Made by a program: the position numbers and the translations under genes. 40,335 nt of DNA from Acholeplasmatales bacterium (GTDB taxonomy: Bacteria; Bacillota_I; Bacilli_A; ML615J-28; CAG-313). The DNA is taken from assembly GCA_003539625.1 (NCBI GenBank), contig DPOU01000002.1, forward strand, positions 1-40,335, written 5' to 3'. Of the stretch, positions 32,669 to 40,318 are shown one piece after another. A model generated the notes under the pieces. The model did no database searches. It saw only the letters and a program-made list of their open reading frames with translations, and was not told the DNA's origin. Numbering within the stretch: the first letter of the stretch is position 1; each line of letters begins with the position of its first letter.

Positions 32669-33788
32669 AGTTTATTCTCTTTACAAAAGATCTTCTTCTT
32701 TTATGAATTTCACCATCAAAGTTTTTCCATTGGTTTTGAATATTATTGTTTGTTTCAAGGTTTAAATTAGTTTCTGCATATTCAATGTTTCCATCAGAAA
32801 TCATTTTTTGCAATGCGGCAATAATGGCAGTACTAATTCCCCTCATTTGATATTCAGGTAGAACACCAATTAAACCTAAATCAATAATATTAGGTTTTTT
32901 CAAAGCTTTTAGAAGTCTGAACATGGCTGGTATTGTAAGTCTACCACCTGATTTTTGTAAAGCCTTCGCAATTGATGGGAAACATATTCCAAAACATACA
33001 ACACGATTATTTTCATCTACGATTGTTGCAACATATTTAATATTAATGATTAATTTAAAATTATCAATCATCATCTTTTTCATAGCATCGGTAAATGGCA
33101 CAGTTTGATATAAATTATCATAAGTAGTGTCTATTATTTCAAATAAAGCATCACTATATTGTTTTAAAAATTGTCTTGTACTTTTTACTTCAACAAATTT
33201 TAATTTGCATTTTTTCATCATATATGAACTTACTCGTTCTAATCTTTCATCAATTACCTTAGGTGCTTTAAGTTTTCTTTCAAGCCAATCGACTTCTTTG
33301 ACAAATCCATAATTTTCTATAAGTTTTTGATAGTATGGATAATTATATTGTTCTTCAAATGTTGAAAGTTCATCAAAGCCTTCAATTAAAAGGCCTTCTC
33401 TATCAAGATCTGAAAAACCAAGAGGTCCAACTATTTCTTCCATTTGGTGTTCTTTTGCCCAGTTTTCTACTTTACTAAAAAGAGCATTTGCGACGTCTTG
33501 ATTATCTATAGAATCAAATCTAGTAAATCTAACGCGTTTTTGATTCCATTTTTCATTACTAGCATGTTGTAATATTCCACTAATCCGGCCAACAATTTTT
33601 CCATCTAGGTAGGCATTATAATAAACTGCTTCTGCTTGATCGTTATATATGTAGTTTTTATTAAATAGCTTTTTTTCATCGATGTAAAGTGGTGGTACAA
33701 AATAAGGATTATTTTTATATAAATTTAATGGAAAATTTATAAACTCTCTAATTTGCTTTTTTGTTTTAACTTCGATTACTTCTATCAT
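32667..33788 (-). CDS. GNAT-fold protein, function unknown
   Basis: 373 residues. The N-terminal part has the pattern of a widespread uncharacterised GNAT-like family: FINFPLNLYKNNPYFVPPL, then strands containing AYLDGKIVGRISG, VRFTRFDSID, and a EEIVGPLGFSDLDREGLLI block. The C-terminal half has a second GNAT-like section ending in EYQMRGISTAIIAALQK, which resembles the acetyl-CoA pyrophosphate loop (Q/RxxGxA/G). Substrate is unknown. It lies five bases downstream of degV and ends at a terminator, so the two form one operon opposite plsX; a link to lipid or envelope metabolism is a weak inference from that position. Confidence 0.75.
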   Translation of the reverse strand: MIEVIEVKTKKQIREFINFPLNLYKNNPYFVPPLYIDEKKLFNKNYIYNDQAEAVYYNAYLDGKIVGRISGILQHASNEKWNQKRVRFTRFDSIDNQDVANALFSKVENWAKEHQMEEIVGPLGFSDLDREGLLIEGFDELSTFEEQYNYPYYQKLIENYGFVKEVDWLERKLKAPKVIDERLERVSSYMMKKCKLKFVEVKSTRQFLKQYSDALFEIIDTTYDNLYQTVPFTDAMKKMMIDNFKLIINIKYVATIVDENNRVVCFGICFPSIAKALQKSGGRLTIPAMFRLLKALKKPNIIDLGLIGVLPEYQMRGISTAIIAALQKMISDGNIEYAETNLNLETNNNIQNQWKNFDGEIHKRRRSFVKRIN

Positions 33789-33793
33789 ACTAA

Positions 33794-34663
33794 CTACCTA
33801 TGCTTTGCATGGAATGAAACGCCAATTCCATCTGGCCCACAATGACTTCCTGCGGTTGGGTTTACTATTACAAATTCTATGTTTAAATCTTGTCCAAATT
33901 TTTCTCTTAACATCTCTGCAAGCATTTCGGCAATTTCTAATGCATCCGTATGACCAATGATAACACGATGATCTTTTATATCTTCTTGCAATTCTTCAAC
34001 GTAACTTATAATTTTTCTAAGAGCACCTATTCGACCTTTGCCTTTTCCAATAGATACCATTTTACCATCGCTACCAATATTTATAATTGGTTTTATACCG
34101 AAAAAGTCACCTACTATAGCTTTAAAATTACTAACTCTTCCGCTTCTTTGGAAGAACTTCAAATCATCTGCGTAAAAATATATTGCAAATTTATCGACTT
34201 CTTCTTTTGCCCAATCCATAATTTCATCAATTGTTTTGCCTTGCTTATATAAGTCGCCTATTTCTCTTACAATATTTAAACTACAAATTGTAATAGCTTT
34301 GGTATCAATTGTATAAAACTTACGATCAGGATATTTTTCAAGTAGTTCATCCACCGCAATATTCATTGCGTTAAACGTACCACTTAATTGTGTAGAAAAA
34401 TGTACATATAAAATATCATCACCATTTTGAAAATGTGGTTCAAAATAATTCATATACTTACTTGGAGATATTCCTGAAGTACTAGGTATTGTACCTTTTC
34501 TTAATTTCGCATAAAAGGGTTGATAGTCAAAAACTTCAAAATCCTCATATGGGAAAATTTCTTCCCCCCCCACTGAGTACGGCATACTAATTAAATTATA
34601 GCCATATTCCTTCGCTATTTCTGGCGTAGTATCAGTATCCGTGTCTGTAAATAATATTAACAT
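33794..34663 (-). CDS. DegV family protein (FakB-like fatty-acid binding)
   Basis: 289 residues, the normal DegV length. An N-terminal alpha/beta domain contains TDTDTDTTPEIAKEYG and the ligand-site loop PSTSGISPSKYM. It is followed by VHFSTQLSGTFNAMN, FQRSGRVSNFKAIVGD and the C-terminal GSHCGPDGIGVSFHAKHR, which corresponds to the family's G-T-H-x-G-P block with Ser in place of Thr. FakB proteins hold a fatty acid for phosphorylation by FakA; FakA is not in the window. Divergent placement next to plsX, the other acyl-phosphate enzyme, supports a lipid role. The start has GGATGGAAGGAT upstream. Confidence 0.88.
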   Translation of the reverse strand: MLILFTDTDTDTTPEIAKEYGYNLISMPYSVGGEEIFPYEDFEVFDYQPFYAKLRKGTIPSTSGISPSKYMNYFEPHFQNGDDILYVHFSTQLSGTFNAMNIAVDELLEKYPDRKFYTIDTKAITICSLNIVREIGDLYKQGKTIDEIMDWAKEEVDKFAIYFYADDLKFFQRSGRVSNFKAIVGDFFGIKPIINIGSDGKMVSIGKGKGRIGALRKIISYVEELQEDIKDHRVIIGHTDALEIAEMLAEMLREKFGQDLNIEFVIVNPTAGSHCGPDGIGVSFHAKHR

Positions 34664-34688
34664 ATAAATCCTTCCATCCTTTTTATTT

Positions 34689-34801
34689 TAGTGATACATA
34701 TATTTTAACATTTACGACAAAATTTGTCAAACTATATTAAAATATCACTATATTTGCATTTGTCTTTTTGTTAAATTTGACTAATTTATTTTTTAGTGAT
34801 A
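34689..34801. promoter_or_regulatory. Three TAGTGATA sites in the plsX/degV divergent region
   Basis: TAGTGATA occurs at 34689-34696 and 34794-34801 and, inverted, at 34743-34750, with start-to-start spacing of 54 and 51 bases, near five helical turns. The outer copies lie at the start region of degV and at the -10 box of plsX. A shared regulator is inferred. Confidence 0.4.
34702..34730 (-). promoter_or_regulatory. Promoter of degV
   Basis: On the minus strand, TTGACA (34725-34730), 17 bases, TAAAAT (34702-34707), about 40 bases before the start. Confidence 0.8.
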
Positions 34802-34805
34802 AAAT
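34777..34805 (+). promoter_or_regulatory. Promoter of plsX
   Basis: TTGACT (34777-34782), 17 bases, TAAAAT (34800-34805), 24 bases before the ATG. Confidence 0.8.
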
Positions 34806-34829
34806 ATACTAGAAATGAGGTAACATTAT

Positions 34830-35855
34830 ATGATAAAAATCTTAGTAGACACTTTAGGTGGCGATAAAAGTCCTACTGTAAATATAGAAGGGGCAATTAA
34901 AGCTATTAACGAAATAGACGATATTGAAATTATTTTTGTTGGCGATGAGGCAAAAATTAACGATGAACTTAGCAAACTTGAATATGATAAAAAAAGAGTT
35001 TCTATTGTACACGCCCCTGATGAAATAACTTGTAACGACAAGCCTACTGATGCAATACGACATAAAACAAATAGTTCTTTATACAAATCATTTGAACTAC
35101 TTAAAAATGACGAATCAGTTAATGCTTTAGTTAGCATCGGCTCAACGGGTGCAATACTTGCGGGGGCAGTTATGAAAATCGGCCGTATTAAAGGGGTTAA
35201 AAGACCTGCCTTTTGTCCGCTTTTACCAACTATGAATCATGGTATTGTTGGTGTTTGCGATAGTGGTGCCAATGTTGATTGTACTCCTTTATATTTGCAA
35301 CAATTTGCTATCATGGGTAGTTTATATATGGAAAAAGCCTATGGCATTAAAAGCCCTAAAACTGCTTTATTGAATGTAGGTACTGAGGAAGAAAAAGGTG
35401 ATCTTCTTCGAAAAGAAACATATCAATTATTAAAAGAAACTCCTTCTGTTAACTTTGTAGGTAATATGGAAAGTAGAGATTTATTAAGTGGTTCTTATGA
35501 TTTAGTAGTATGCGATGGATTTAGCGGTAATGTTCTAATTAAATCTACCGAAGGTGCTTGTCTTGAATTATTAAAGTTATTAAAATCTACTTTTATGGCT
35601 AGTTTTAAAAATAAACTAGGAGCATTATTACTAAAAAAAGATATAATGAATATTAAGAGTTTTATGGATTATAACAACTATGGTGGAGCTGTTTTATTAG
35701 GATGTTCTAAAACAATTGTTAAAGGACACGGAAGTAGTAAAGCTGCAGCTGTTTATAACTGTGTTAAACAAGCTTACAATATGGAAAAAAATAATCTATG
35801 TGAAGCAATAAGCGAAGAAATTACTAAGCTTACTGTAACAGAAAATGAAAACTAA
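34830..35855 (+). CDS. plsX: Phosphate acyltransferase PlsX
   Basis: 341 residues. It makes acyl-phosphate from acyl-ACP and phosphate at the membrane surface, for PlsY to acylate glycerol 3-phosphate. Recognisable blocks are VDTLGGDKSP (usually VDAMGGD), ALVSIGSTGAILAGA, RIKGVKRPAF, DSGANVDCTP, LLNVGTEEEKGD, FVGNMESRDLLSG, VVCDGFSGNVLIKSTEG and the C-terminal GGAVLLGCSKTIVKGHGSS. The start has GAGGTAA upstream. plsX is often followed by fabD/fabG/acpP; here it stands alone before a terminator, and its divergent neighbour is the DegV protein, so both acyl-phosphate routes meet at this locus. Confidence 0.95.
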   Translation: MIKILVDTLGGDKSPTVNIEGAIKAINEIDDIEIIFVGDEAKINDELSKLEYDKKRVSIVHAPDEITCNDKPTDAIRHKTNSSLYKSFELLKNDESVNALVSIGSTGAILAGAVMKIGRIKGVKRPAFCPLLPTMNHGIVGVCDSGANVDCTPLYLQQFAIMGSLYMEKAYGIKSPKTALLNVGTEEEKGDLLRKETYQLLKETPSVNFVGNMESRDLLSGSYDLVVCDGFSGNVLIKSTEGACLELLKLLKSTFMASFKNKLGALLLKKDIMNIKSFMDYNNYGGAVLLGCSKTIVKGHGSSKAAAVYNCVKQAYNMEKNNLCEAISEEITKLTVTENEN

Positions 35856-35880
35856 TTAAAACAAATAATTTTATATCAAT

Positions 35881-35922
35881 AATGCTTGATTTCGATATTC
35901 AACCGAAGTCAAGCATTTTAAT
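35881..35922 (+). terminator. Terminator of plsX
   Basis: AATGCTTGATTTCG pairs with CGAAGTCAAGCATT (14 bases, one wobble) around a 9-base loop, followed by TTTAATTT. Confidence 0.85.
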
Positions 35923-36013
35923 TTGGTTTGATATTATATATTACAGTTTTTCACCAGTATTTTAAATTATTCATATTACATTACTGATACACTAATGTTT
36001 AATTAATAGGCAA

Positions 36014-36050
36014 TAAAAAATTGTAACTAACAATTAAGATAGTTACAATT
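36014..36050 (-). terminator. Orphan minus-strand terminator
   Basis: On the minus strand, ATTGTAACTA pairs perfectly with TAGTTACAAT around a 10-base loop and is followed by TTTTTTATT. No intact minus-strand gene ends here; the remnant at 36149-36262 is the nearest candidate owner. Confidence 0.65.
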
Positions 36051-36148
36051 CTGGGTTCTTTAAAAACATTTATGGTTTGTAAAAATTTATTATAAAATTA
36101 ATTTGAATTTGAAAACTGAATTTCCAATTATTATTTCAATTGATTGGA

Positions 36149-36262
36149 TTAAAAGTGCATAGAAAAGGCATCAAAATTATCTTTATAAAGTTCAACATAT
36201 TCTATTGACTTCATAAATCTTTTTTCAAGTATCAAATAGTATTTCCAATGATTTTGACTTAA
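36149..36262 (-). pseudogene. Short remnant of a helical protein gene
   Basis: An open stretch of 37 codons ends in TAA at 36149. It encodes a protein-like sequence containing NHWKYYLILEKRF and IEYVELYKDNF, amphipathic and rich in aromatic and charged residues, unlike a random AT-rich frame. It resembles the N-terminal part of an uncharacterised bacterial family with a W-x-Y-Y-L-x-L-E pattern, as I recall it; no name is assigned. There is no start codon with a binding site and the frame stops early, so it is read as a deletion relic. An orphan terminator follows about 100 bases downstream. Confidence 0.4.
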
Positions 36263-36394
36263 TTATTTTCTATTCATTTAAATTCATTCTTTATATATTT
36301 ATATTCATATTTTATCCTATGTATGAAATTTTTGTTTAACTAAATTCTACTTAAATTGTGAATTATATAGTTCATAATAAAAACCATATTGTTT

Positions 36395-36682
36395 TAGAAG
36401 TTGTTGATGATTATATTACAAGTACTTAGTTTTGTTGCTGAAAACGAAAGGATTAATATTAAACAAAGACAAGCTGAAGGTATTAGAATAGCAAAAGAAA
36501 AAGGTGTTAAGTTTGGTAGACCAAAAGCTACTCTACCACCTAACGCTATTAATATATTGGATAAATATATTAATAGAAAATTAACTAATATTGAAGCAAC
36601 TAAATTAATAGGAGTATCTAGAGGAACATTCTTTAGATTAGTAAAAGAAAGGAAATTGTTAAAAAATAGCATGAAGATTTAA
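36395..36682 (+). pseudogene. Serine recombinase (resolvase/invertase) C-terminal fragment
   Basis: About 90 codons align with the end of the Tn3-type resolvase/DNA-invertase family. The E-helix region LQVLSFVAENERINIKQRQ is followed by EGIRIAKEKGVKFGRPK and a C-terminal helix-turn-helix (NIEATKLIGVSRGTFFRLV). The N-terminal catalytic domain, about 110 residues including the active-site Ser and Arg residues, is missing. The frame is closed by a TAG at 36395, and only TTG or an internal ATG could start it, without a binding site. It is a relic of a mobile element that once lay beside the tRNA-Gly gene, and cannot recombine DNA on its own. Confidence 0.8.
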
Positions 36683-36690
36683 GCCATTAC

Positions 36691-36729
36691 AAAAAGAAAA
36701 AATCTCGACACATTGATTGTATCGAGATT
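36691..36729 (-). terminator. Terminator of tRNA-Gly
   Basis: On the minus strand, AATCTCGA pairs with TCGAGATT and is followed by TTTTTCTTTTT, starting 12 bases past the CCA end. Confidence 0.8.
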
Positions 36730-36741
36730 AGTTTACTATTA

Positions 36742-36816
36742 TGGAGCAGGTAACCGGAATCGAACCGGCATCTTCGCCATGGCAAGGCGGTATAATAGCC
36801 GTTATACTATACCTGC
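36742..36816 (-). tRNA. tRNA-Gly (anticodon GCC)
   Basis: 75 bases including an encoded CCA. The acceptor stem GCAGGTA/TACCTGC is perfect. The T arm GCCGG-TTCGATT-CCGGT has one wobble pair. The anticodon loop is TTGCCAT, with GCC at plus-strand positions 36781-36783 (complement). The D stem is weak (G-U and U-U pairs), and the first anticodon-stem pair is C-A, leaving four good pairs. It is a stand-alone gene with its own promoter and terminator. Confidence 0.92.
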
Positions 36817-36831
36817 ATCAAATGCACTAAT

Positions 36832-36860
36832 ATTATAGCAAAAACTACATATTAATGCAA
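36832..36860 (-). promoter_or_regulatory. Promoter of tRNA-Gly
   Basis: On the minus strand, TTGCAT (36855-36860), 17 bases, TATAAT (36832-36837), 16 bases before the mature tRNA start. Confidence 0.75.
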
Positions 36861-36877
36861 GGGATTTGACTTATTAA

Positions 36878-37627
36878 TTATTCCTCTTCTGCTTCTTCAG
36901 GTTCTAAGCCAACAATGTTATGATATACGTCTTGAACATCATCATCTTCTTCAAGTAAATCCAATAAACGTTGTAATTGTTCTTTTTCTTTTTCAGTATT
37001 TAGTTCAATTGGATTTAGTGGTACCCAAGAAACAGTATCTTCTAAGAAATCTTTGCCTTCAGGTGTTACAGCTTTTAAAGCTTCTCTAATTTTACCATAT
37101 TCACTACTTGGAGCAGTTACAGTAACAACACCATCTTCTGAAGAAATATCTTCAACATCACAATCAGCCATTAATAAAGTTTCAAGAACTTCTTCTTCAC
37201 TCATAAAATCAACTGAAAAGATAGCAGTGTTTTTGAACATATGTGTAACGTTTCCGCTTCCCGCAATCTTTCCTCCACAACGTTGTAAAGCTACTTTTAC
37301 AGCAGTTTGTGTACGGTTATGGTTGTCAGTTAAGCATTCAATTACAAACATTGAGTTACCTGGTCCGAAACCTTCTAATGTCATTGGATCATAAGATTCT
37401 TGATTAGCACCTTTTGCTTTATCAATTGCTCTTTTAATAACATCGGCAGTAACTTGTTCTCTCTTAGCTTTTTCGATTTCTTTCTTTAAGTTTTGGTTTA
37501 GATCTGGATCTGGCACACCTGACTTCGCAGCCATATATATGATGCGGCTCCATTTGTTATTTAATTTTGATTTTGCTGCGGCAGTTTTTGCCATTGATGC
37601 AGCACGAACTTCATGTGCTCTACCCAT
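36878..37627 (-). CDS. YebC/PmpR (TACO1) family protein
   Basis: 249 residues, the usual length. The N-terminus is MGRAHEVRAASMAKT, followed by the family's helical domain (NKWSRIIYMAAKSGVPDPDLN, VIKRAIDKAKG). The middle domain has EGFGPGNSMFVIECLTDNHNRT and GGKIAGSGNVTHMF, and the C-terminal ferredoxin-like part ends in an acidic tail (EPEEAEEE). Members were long annotated as transcription regulators; more recent work on YebC/TACO1 supports a role in relieving ribosome stalling, notably at proline stretches. The MGRAHE form differs from the MAGHSKW form of classic YebC. The start has AAAGGAG. No terminator was identified before the tRNA promoter. Confidence 0.92.
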   Translation of the reverse strand: MGRAHEVRAASMAKTAAAKSKLNNKWSRIIYMAAKSGVPDPDLNQNLKKEIEKAKREQVTADVIKRAIDKAKGANQESYDPMTLEGFGPGNSMFVIECLTDNHNRTQTAVKVALQRCGGKIAGSGNVTHMFKNTAIFSVDFMSEEEVLETLLMADCDVEDISSEDGVVTVTAPSSEYGKIREALKAVTPEGKDFLEDTVSWVPLNPIELNTEKEKEQLQRLLDLLEEDDDVQDVYHNIVGLEPEEAEEE

Positions 37628-37738
37628 AAATAATCTCCTTTACTGATTTATTCGACTTATTATACCACTTTTGTTTGAAAAATTAAAGTGATATGTAATT
37701 TTTTATTTAAATTTTGTCGATTCTTATAAAAAATAATA

Positions 37739-38932
37739 TTAATTACCACTAGTAAATTTAATTACAATTCCATTATTATCTATATATGCCTCAATATTCT
37801 TAATTCTTGATTTGTTTTCATCAGATACATTTTCATTTATTTTTAGAATATTTGATTTATTACAAATAATTTCAACATTTTTACGATTTAAGTTGTTATC
37901 TACTATTGCACGTAAACCTTTATATAATCCTTTATACATTGCGGTTAAAAGTTGTTCAGGATTATTTTGATATGATCCGCCATTACTTGTAAAATCACTA
38001 TTTTCAATTTTGTAACTCCAAGCATATTCATCACTATCTTTTATTGGTGTTGGATTTATGTTTAGTTTTACAATGGCATTACTTGTTGTAAGTACTGCTT
38101 TAGTATCTACCAATTTTGATAACACTTTTTTCAATTTACGATATTCACCTAATGCAACTTCGCTCATATTGTCAGTTAAATTATTATTAGAATTAGCTAC
38201 ATCCAATATCATATAATTTTTCTTTATCTTTGTTTCAGGATTTATATTTAATTTTTCATATATATCGCTAGATACTTCTATTTTTTTACCTTTTAAAAAG
38301 TCATCAATTGCTTTAATGAAACCACTCAAGTAGTCTTCATAGCGATTATCTTTGAAATATTCATTCAAAGAATAGTATAGAAGTATTTCTAAAATATAAC
38401 CTGATATATTAATATTTTGTGATACTTTATAATATTTTATTATTTTTAAAGCATTTCTAAAATATGTATAATCACGATTGGCTATTTCAGTAAATTGAAT
38501 TTGTAATTCATCATTTTTAAGTGAATATTCACCTTCTTCGTATCTAACGTATAAGTTTACTTTAAAATTATTCATTTTCACTGTTATACAATTACGAACT
38601 TGGTTCCTTGTAATATCACTTAATTTTTGAACTGTATCTAAATTATAAATAAATGCATTAGTTATAGCATTTAAAACAGCTTCATTTTCTAAAACAAACG
38701 GTTTTGCTTCTGATAATTTAATGACTACCATTAAATCTATTTCATCGGTATCATTCAACATTGTTCCTTTTGCCCAAGAACCCGCCTTCTTTAATTCTAT
38801 TACTTGGCAATGATTAAAATGGGCTTGCGTTAAAATGTTGTTTACAAGATCCATATATTCATTTAATTTTTGTCTTTCATCAGATTGAATTTCTAAATCT
38901 GTTACTAATCTTCTAAATTCTTTTTCAGTCAT
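37739..38932 (-). CDS. OAS/CD-NTase-like nucleotidyltransferase with an altered metal site
   Basis: 397 residues. The polymerase-beta-type nucleotidyltransferase core has the helix-N motif KAGSWAKGTMLNDTDEIDL, with GSWAKGT at 51-57 and acidic Glu64/Asp66. The third carboxylate, expected on the strand around 123-128, is Asn126 in FKVNLYV. A mostly helical domain (about 150-235) follows, then a C-terminal section (about 290-397) I do not recognise. The layout is closest to OAS/CD-NTase and archaeal CCA-type enzymes. No CBASS effector, ubiquitin-like gene or transmembrane partner is adjacent, so a defence role is not supported. It starts nine bases after the PHP gene with AGGAGG over that stop codon, so the two are co-expressed. 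Confidence 0.7.
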   Translation of the reverse strand: MTEKEFRRLVTDLEIQSDERQKLNEYMDLVNNILTQAHFNHCQVIELKKAGSWAKGTMLNDTDEIDLMVVIKLSEAKPFVLENEAVLNAITNAFIYNLDTVQKLSDITRNQVRNCITVKMNNFKVNLYVRYEEGEYSLKNDELQIQFTEIANRDYTYFRNALKIIKYYKVSQNINISGYILEILLYYSLNEYFKDNRYEDYLSGFIKAIDDFLKGKKIEVSSDIYEKLNINPETKIKKNYMILDVANSNNNLTDNMSEVALGEYRKLKKVLSKLVDTKAVLTTSNAIVKLNINPTPIKDSDEYAWSYKIENSDFTSNGGSYQNNPEQLLTAMYKGLYKGLRAIVDNNLNRKNVEIICNKSNILKINENVSDENKSRIKNIEAYIDNNGIVIKFTSGN

Positions 38933-38941
38933 TAAAACCTC

Positions 38942-39748
38942 CTACTTTATTTGATAATTATATCTTTTTCTATTAACAAAATATACTAAATGATCAAATC
39001 CACATTCTCTAGCAATTTGTTGGTAGTATTCTACACCTGACAAATATCTTTCACAGTTATGGGCATCACTAGAAATTGTTAGATTAACTCCCCCTAATGA
39101 TTTATACAATTTTAACAAATATTTAGTGTGTTCAATATCACCAATTGCTTGTTGTACTTTAGTATTTAATTCTAACGTTTTATCGTTTTTAATTAGATTA
39201 TTCAATACTTTCTTGATTTTATCTTCATAGATTGATAGTTTAGTGGTTTTGGTTTCATCCATTAAATATGTTGTTTTAAAAGCATAATCAATATGTGATA
39301 ATACATCATAGTTTTGAAAGTTTGATGTAGCCTCTATCATTTGATCAAAATATGCGTTCATTACTTCATTAACTCCATATTTTAAATAATATTTAGGCCA
39401 ATAATAATCTACATAGTCATTACTATGAATACTTAGATTAATTAAGTCAAATGATTCTTTACTCAAAATCTCATTAATACGATCTAAATATCTTTTTTGA
39501 TAACCAACTTCAATTCCTAAAAGATTAACTACACTAGGATATTTCTTGTGTAAATTAGCTAATTCACTCTTAAGATTTTTAAAATCTACGGTCCACTCAC
39601 AATTGTGCTCAACTAAATCCAAATCATAATGTTCAGTTGTGATAAAATATTTACAACCTTTAGAAACTGCTATTTGATAATACTTTTCTAATTCTTCGTT
39701 TGAATCCATTGAATATTTACTGTGGACATGTTGATCATGCATATACAT
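38942..39748 (-). CDS. PHP-domain phosphoesterase (histidinol-phosphatase-like)
   Basis: 268 residues. The PHP metal-site motifs are present: DQHVHSKYSMDS at the N-terminus (HxH), TTEHYD with Glu/His, GIEVGY, SIHSND, LSHIDY and the C-terminal ISSDAHN (DxH). The size and order fit HisJ/HisK-type monofunctional histidinol phosphatases and related phosphoesterases. No histidine-biosynthesis gene is nearby; the partner is a nucleotidyltransferase, so a different phosphoester substrate is possible. GAGGCGAT precedes the start; ATG at 39748 or two codons on at 39742 both fit. A TATAAT lies about 30 bases upstream, without a good -35. Confidence 0.85.
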   Translation of the reverse strand: MYMHDQHVHSKYSMDSNEELEKYYQIAVSKGCKYFITTEHYDLDLVEHNCEWTVDFKNLKSELANLHKKYPSVVNLLGIEVGYQKRYLDRINEILSKESFDLINLSIHSNDYVDYYWPKYYLKYGVNEVMNAYFDQMIEATSNFQNYDVLSHIDYAFKTTYLMDETKTTKLSIYEDKIKKVLNNLIKNDKTLELNTKVQQAIGDIEHTKYLLKLYKSLGGVNLTISSDAHNCERYLSGVEYYQQIARECGFDHLVYFVNRKRYNYQIK

Positions 39749-39782
39749 ATTATCGCCTCATTGTTTATTATAACATATTTTT

Positions 39783-39811
39783 AAAAAAAGGTAACACTAA
39801 TTACCTTTTTT
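39783..39811 (-). terminator. Terminator of the 147-residue gene
   Basis: On the minus strand, AAAAAGGTAA pairs with TTACCTTTTT around a 6-base loop. It starts at the stop codon (39813) and ends in T. It is symmetrical enough to work in both directions. Confidence 0.85.
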
Positions 39812-39812
39812 A

Positions 39813-40256
39813 CTAACTATATTTTTCTGTTAAATAATTTTTTAATTCATCAATTATTTGTACATAATCATCTATCACTTTAAATAGTAACTTTTTCGTA
39901 CTTTTTGGTAGAGCCTTATTTTCACTAACAAATTTTAAAGAACTAATTAAACCCATATTAGTTGCTTTTATTGCACTTGTTACAACAACAAAATCATCTT
40001 TAAAGTTTTTCATTTTTTCTTTATACACACCAATTAATCCCGCCATTGTTAAGCTTTCGGTTGCTTTTTCACCATATTTTTCAATTTCTTTTGTTATTGT
40101 TTCTTCATGCTTTTTGAACGCTTCTGATATTGATACTATTAAATCTGTTAACTTTTCATTTTTCAAACTTACAGCCTCTTTATAATATATTCGGTATATT
40201 GAATTACCCATATGTATGTATGATAGAAATTTATTTAATTCGTTGGTTTTTTCCAT
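39813..40256 (-). CDS. Small four-helix protein, DUF2383/ferritin-like
   Basis: 147 residues, all predicted helix, no signal peptide or membrane segment. The first helices (NKFLSYIHMGNSIYRIYYKEA, then LTDLIVSISEAFKKHEETITKEIEKYG) have the spacing and His/Glu placement of ferritin-like DUF2383 proteins, where an early His and a KHE pair lie near a possible metal site. The likeness is by pattern only and needs a profile search. The start has GAGGTGAAATA. It is a single-gene unit between two terminators. Confidence 0.65.
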   Translation of the reverse strand: MEKTNELNKFLSYIHMGNSIYRIYYKEAVSLKNEKLTDLIVSISEAFKKHEETITKEIEKYGEKATESLTMAGLIGVYKEKMKNFKDDFVVVTSAIKATNMGLISSLKFVSENKALPKSTKKLLFKVIDDYVQIIDELKNYLTEKYS

Positions 40257-40283
40257 TATTTCACCTCAATATTATTTTTAGTA

Positions 40284-40318
40284 AAAAAATAAAAAGTATG
40301 AATATTTTTCATACTTTT
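40284..40318 (-). terminator. Terminator of a gene beyond the right edge
   Basis: On the minus strand, AAAAGTATGAA pairs perfectly with TTCATACTTTT and is followed by TATTTTTTT. A minus-strand gene should lie just right of the window. Confidence 0.75.

Larger units (their letters stand above)
35923..36394. other. Decayed accessory patch without intact genes
   Basis: Very AT-rich. It holds an orphan minus-strand terminator (36014-36050) and a short gene remnant (36149-36262). The rest shows no ORF, RNA gene or clear repeat that I can support. Confidence 0.6.

Noticed and set aside
36394..36672. Minus-strand 92-codon hydrophobic frame
   Set aside because: It is antisense to the recognisable serine-recombinase fragment.
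37739..39748. CBASS defence system
   Set aside because: No effector, ubiquitin-like or HORMA/TRIP13-type gene is adjacent, and the nucleotidyltransferase has a changed metal-site residue; the PHP partner is not a standard CBASS component.
38942..39748. Histidine biosynthesis gene hisJ/hisK as a firm call
   Set aside because: The fold fits, but no other his gene is present and the operon partner is a nucleotidyltransferase, so only the family is assigned.
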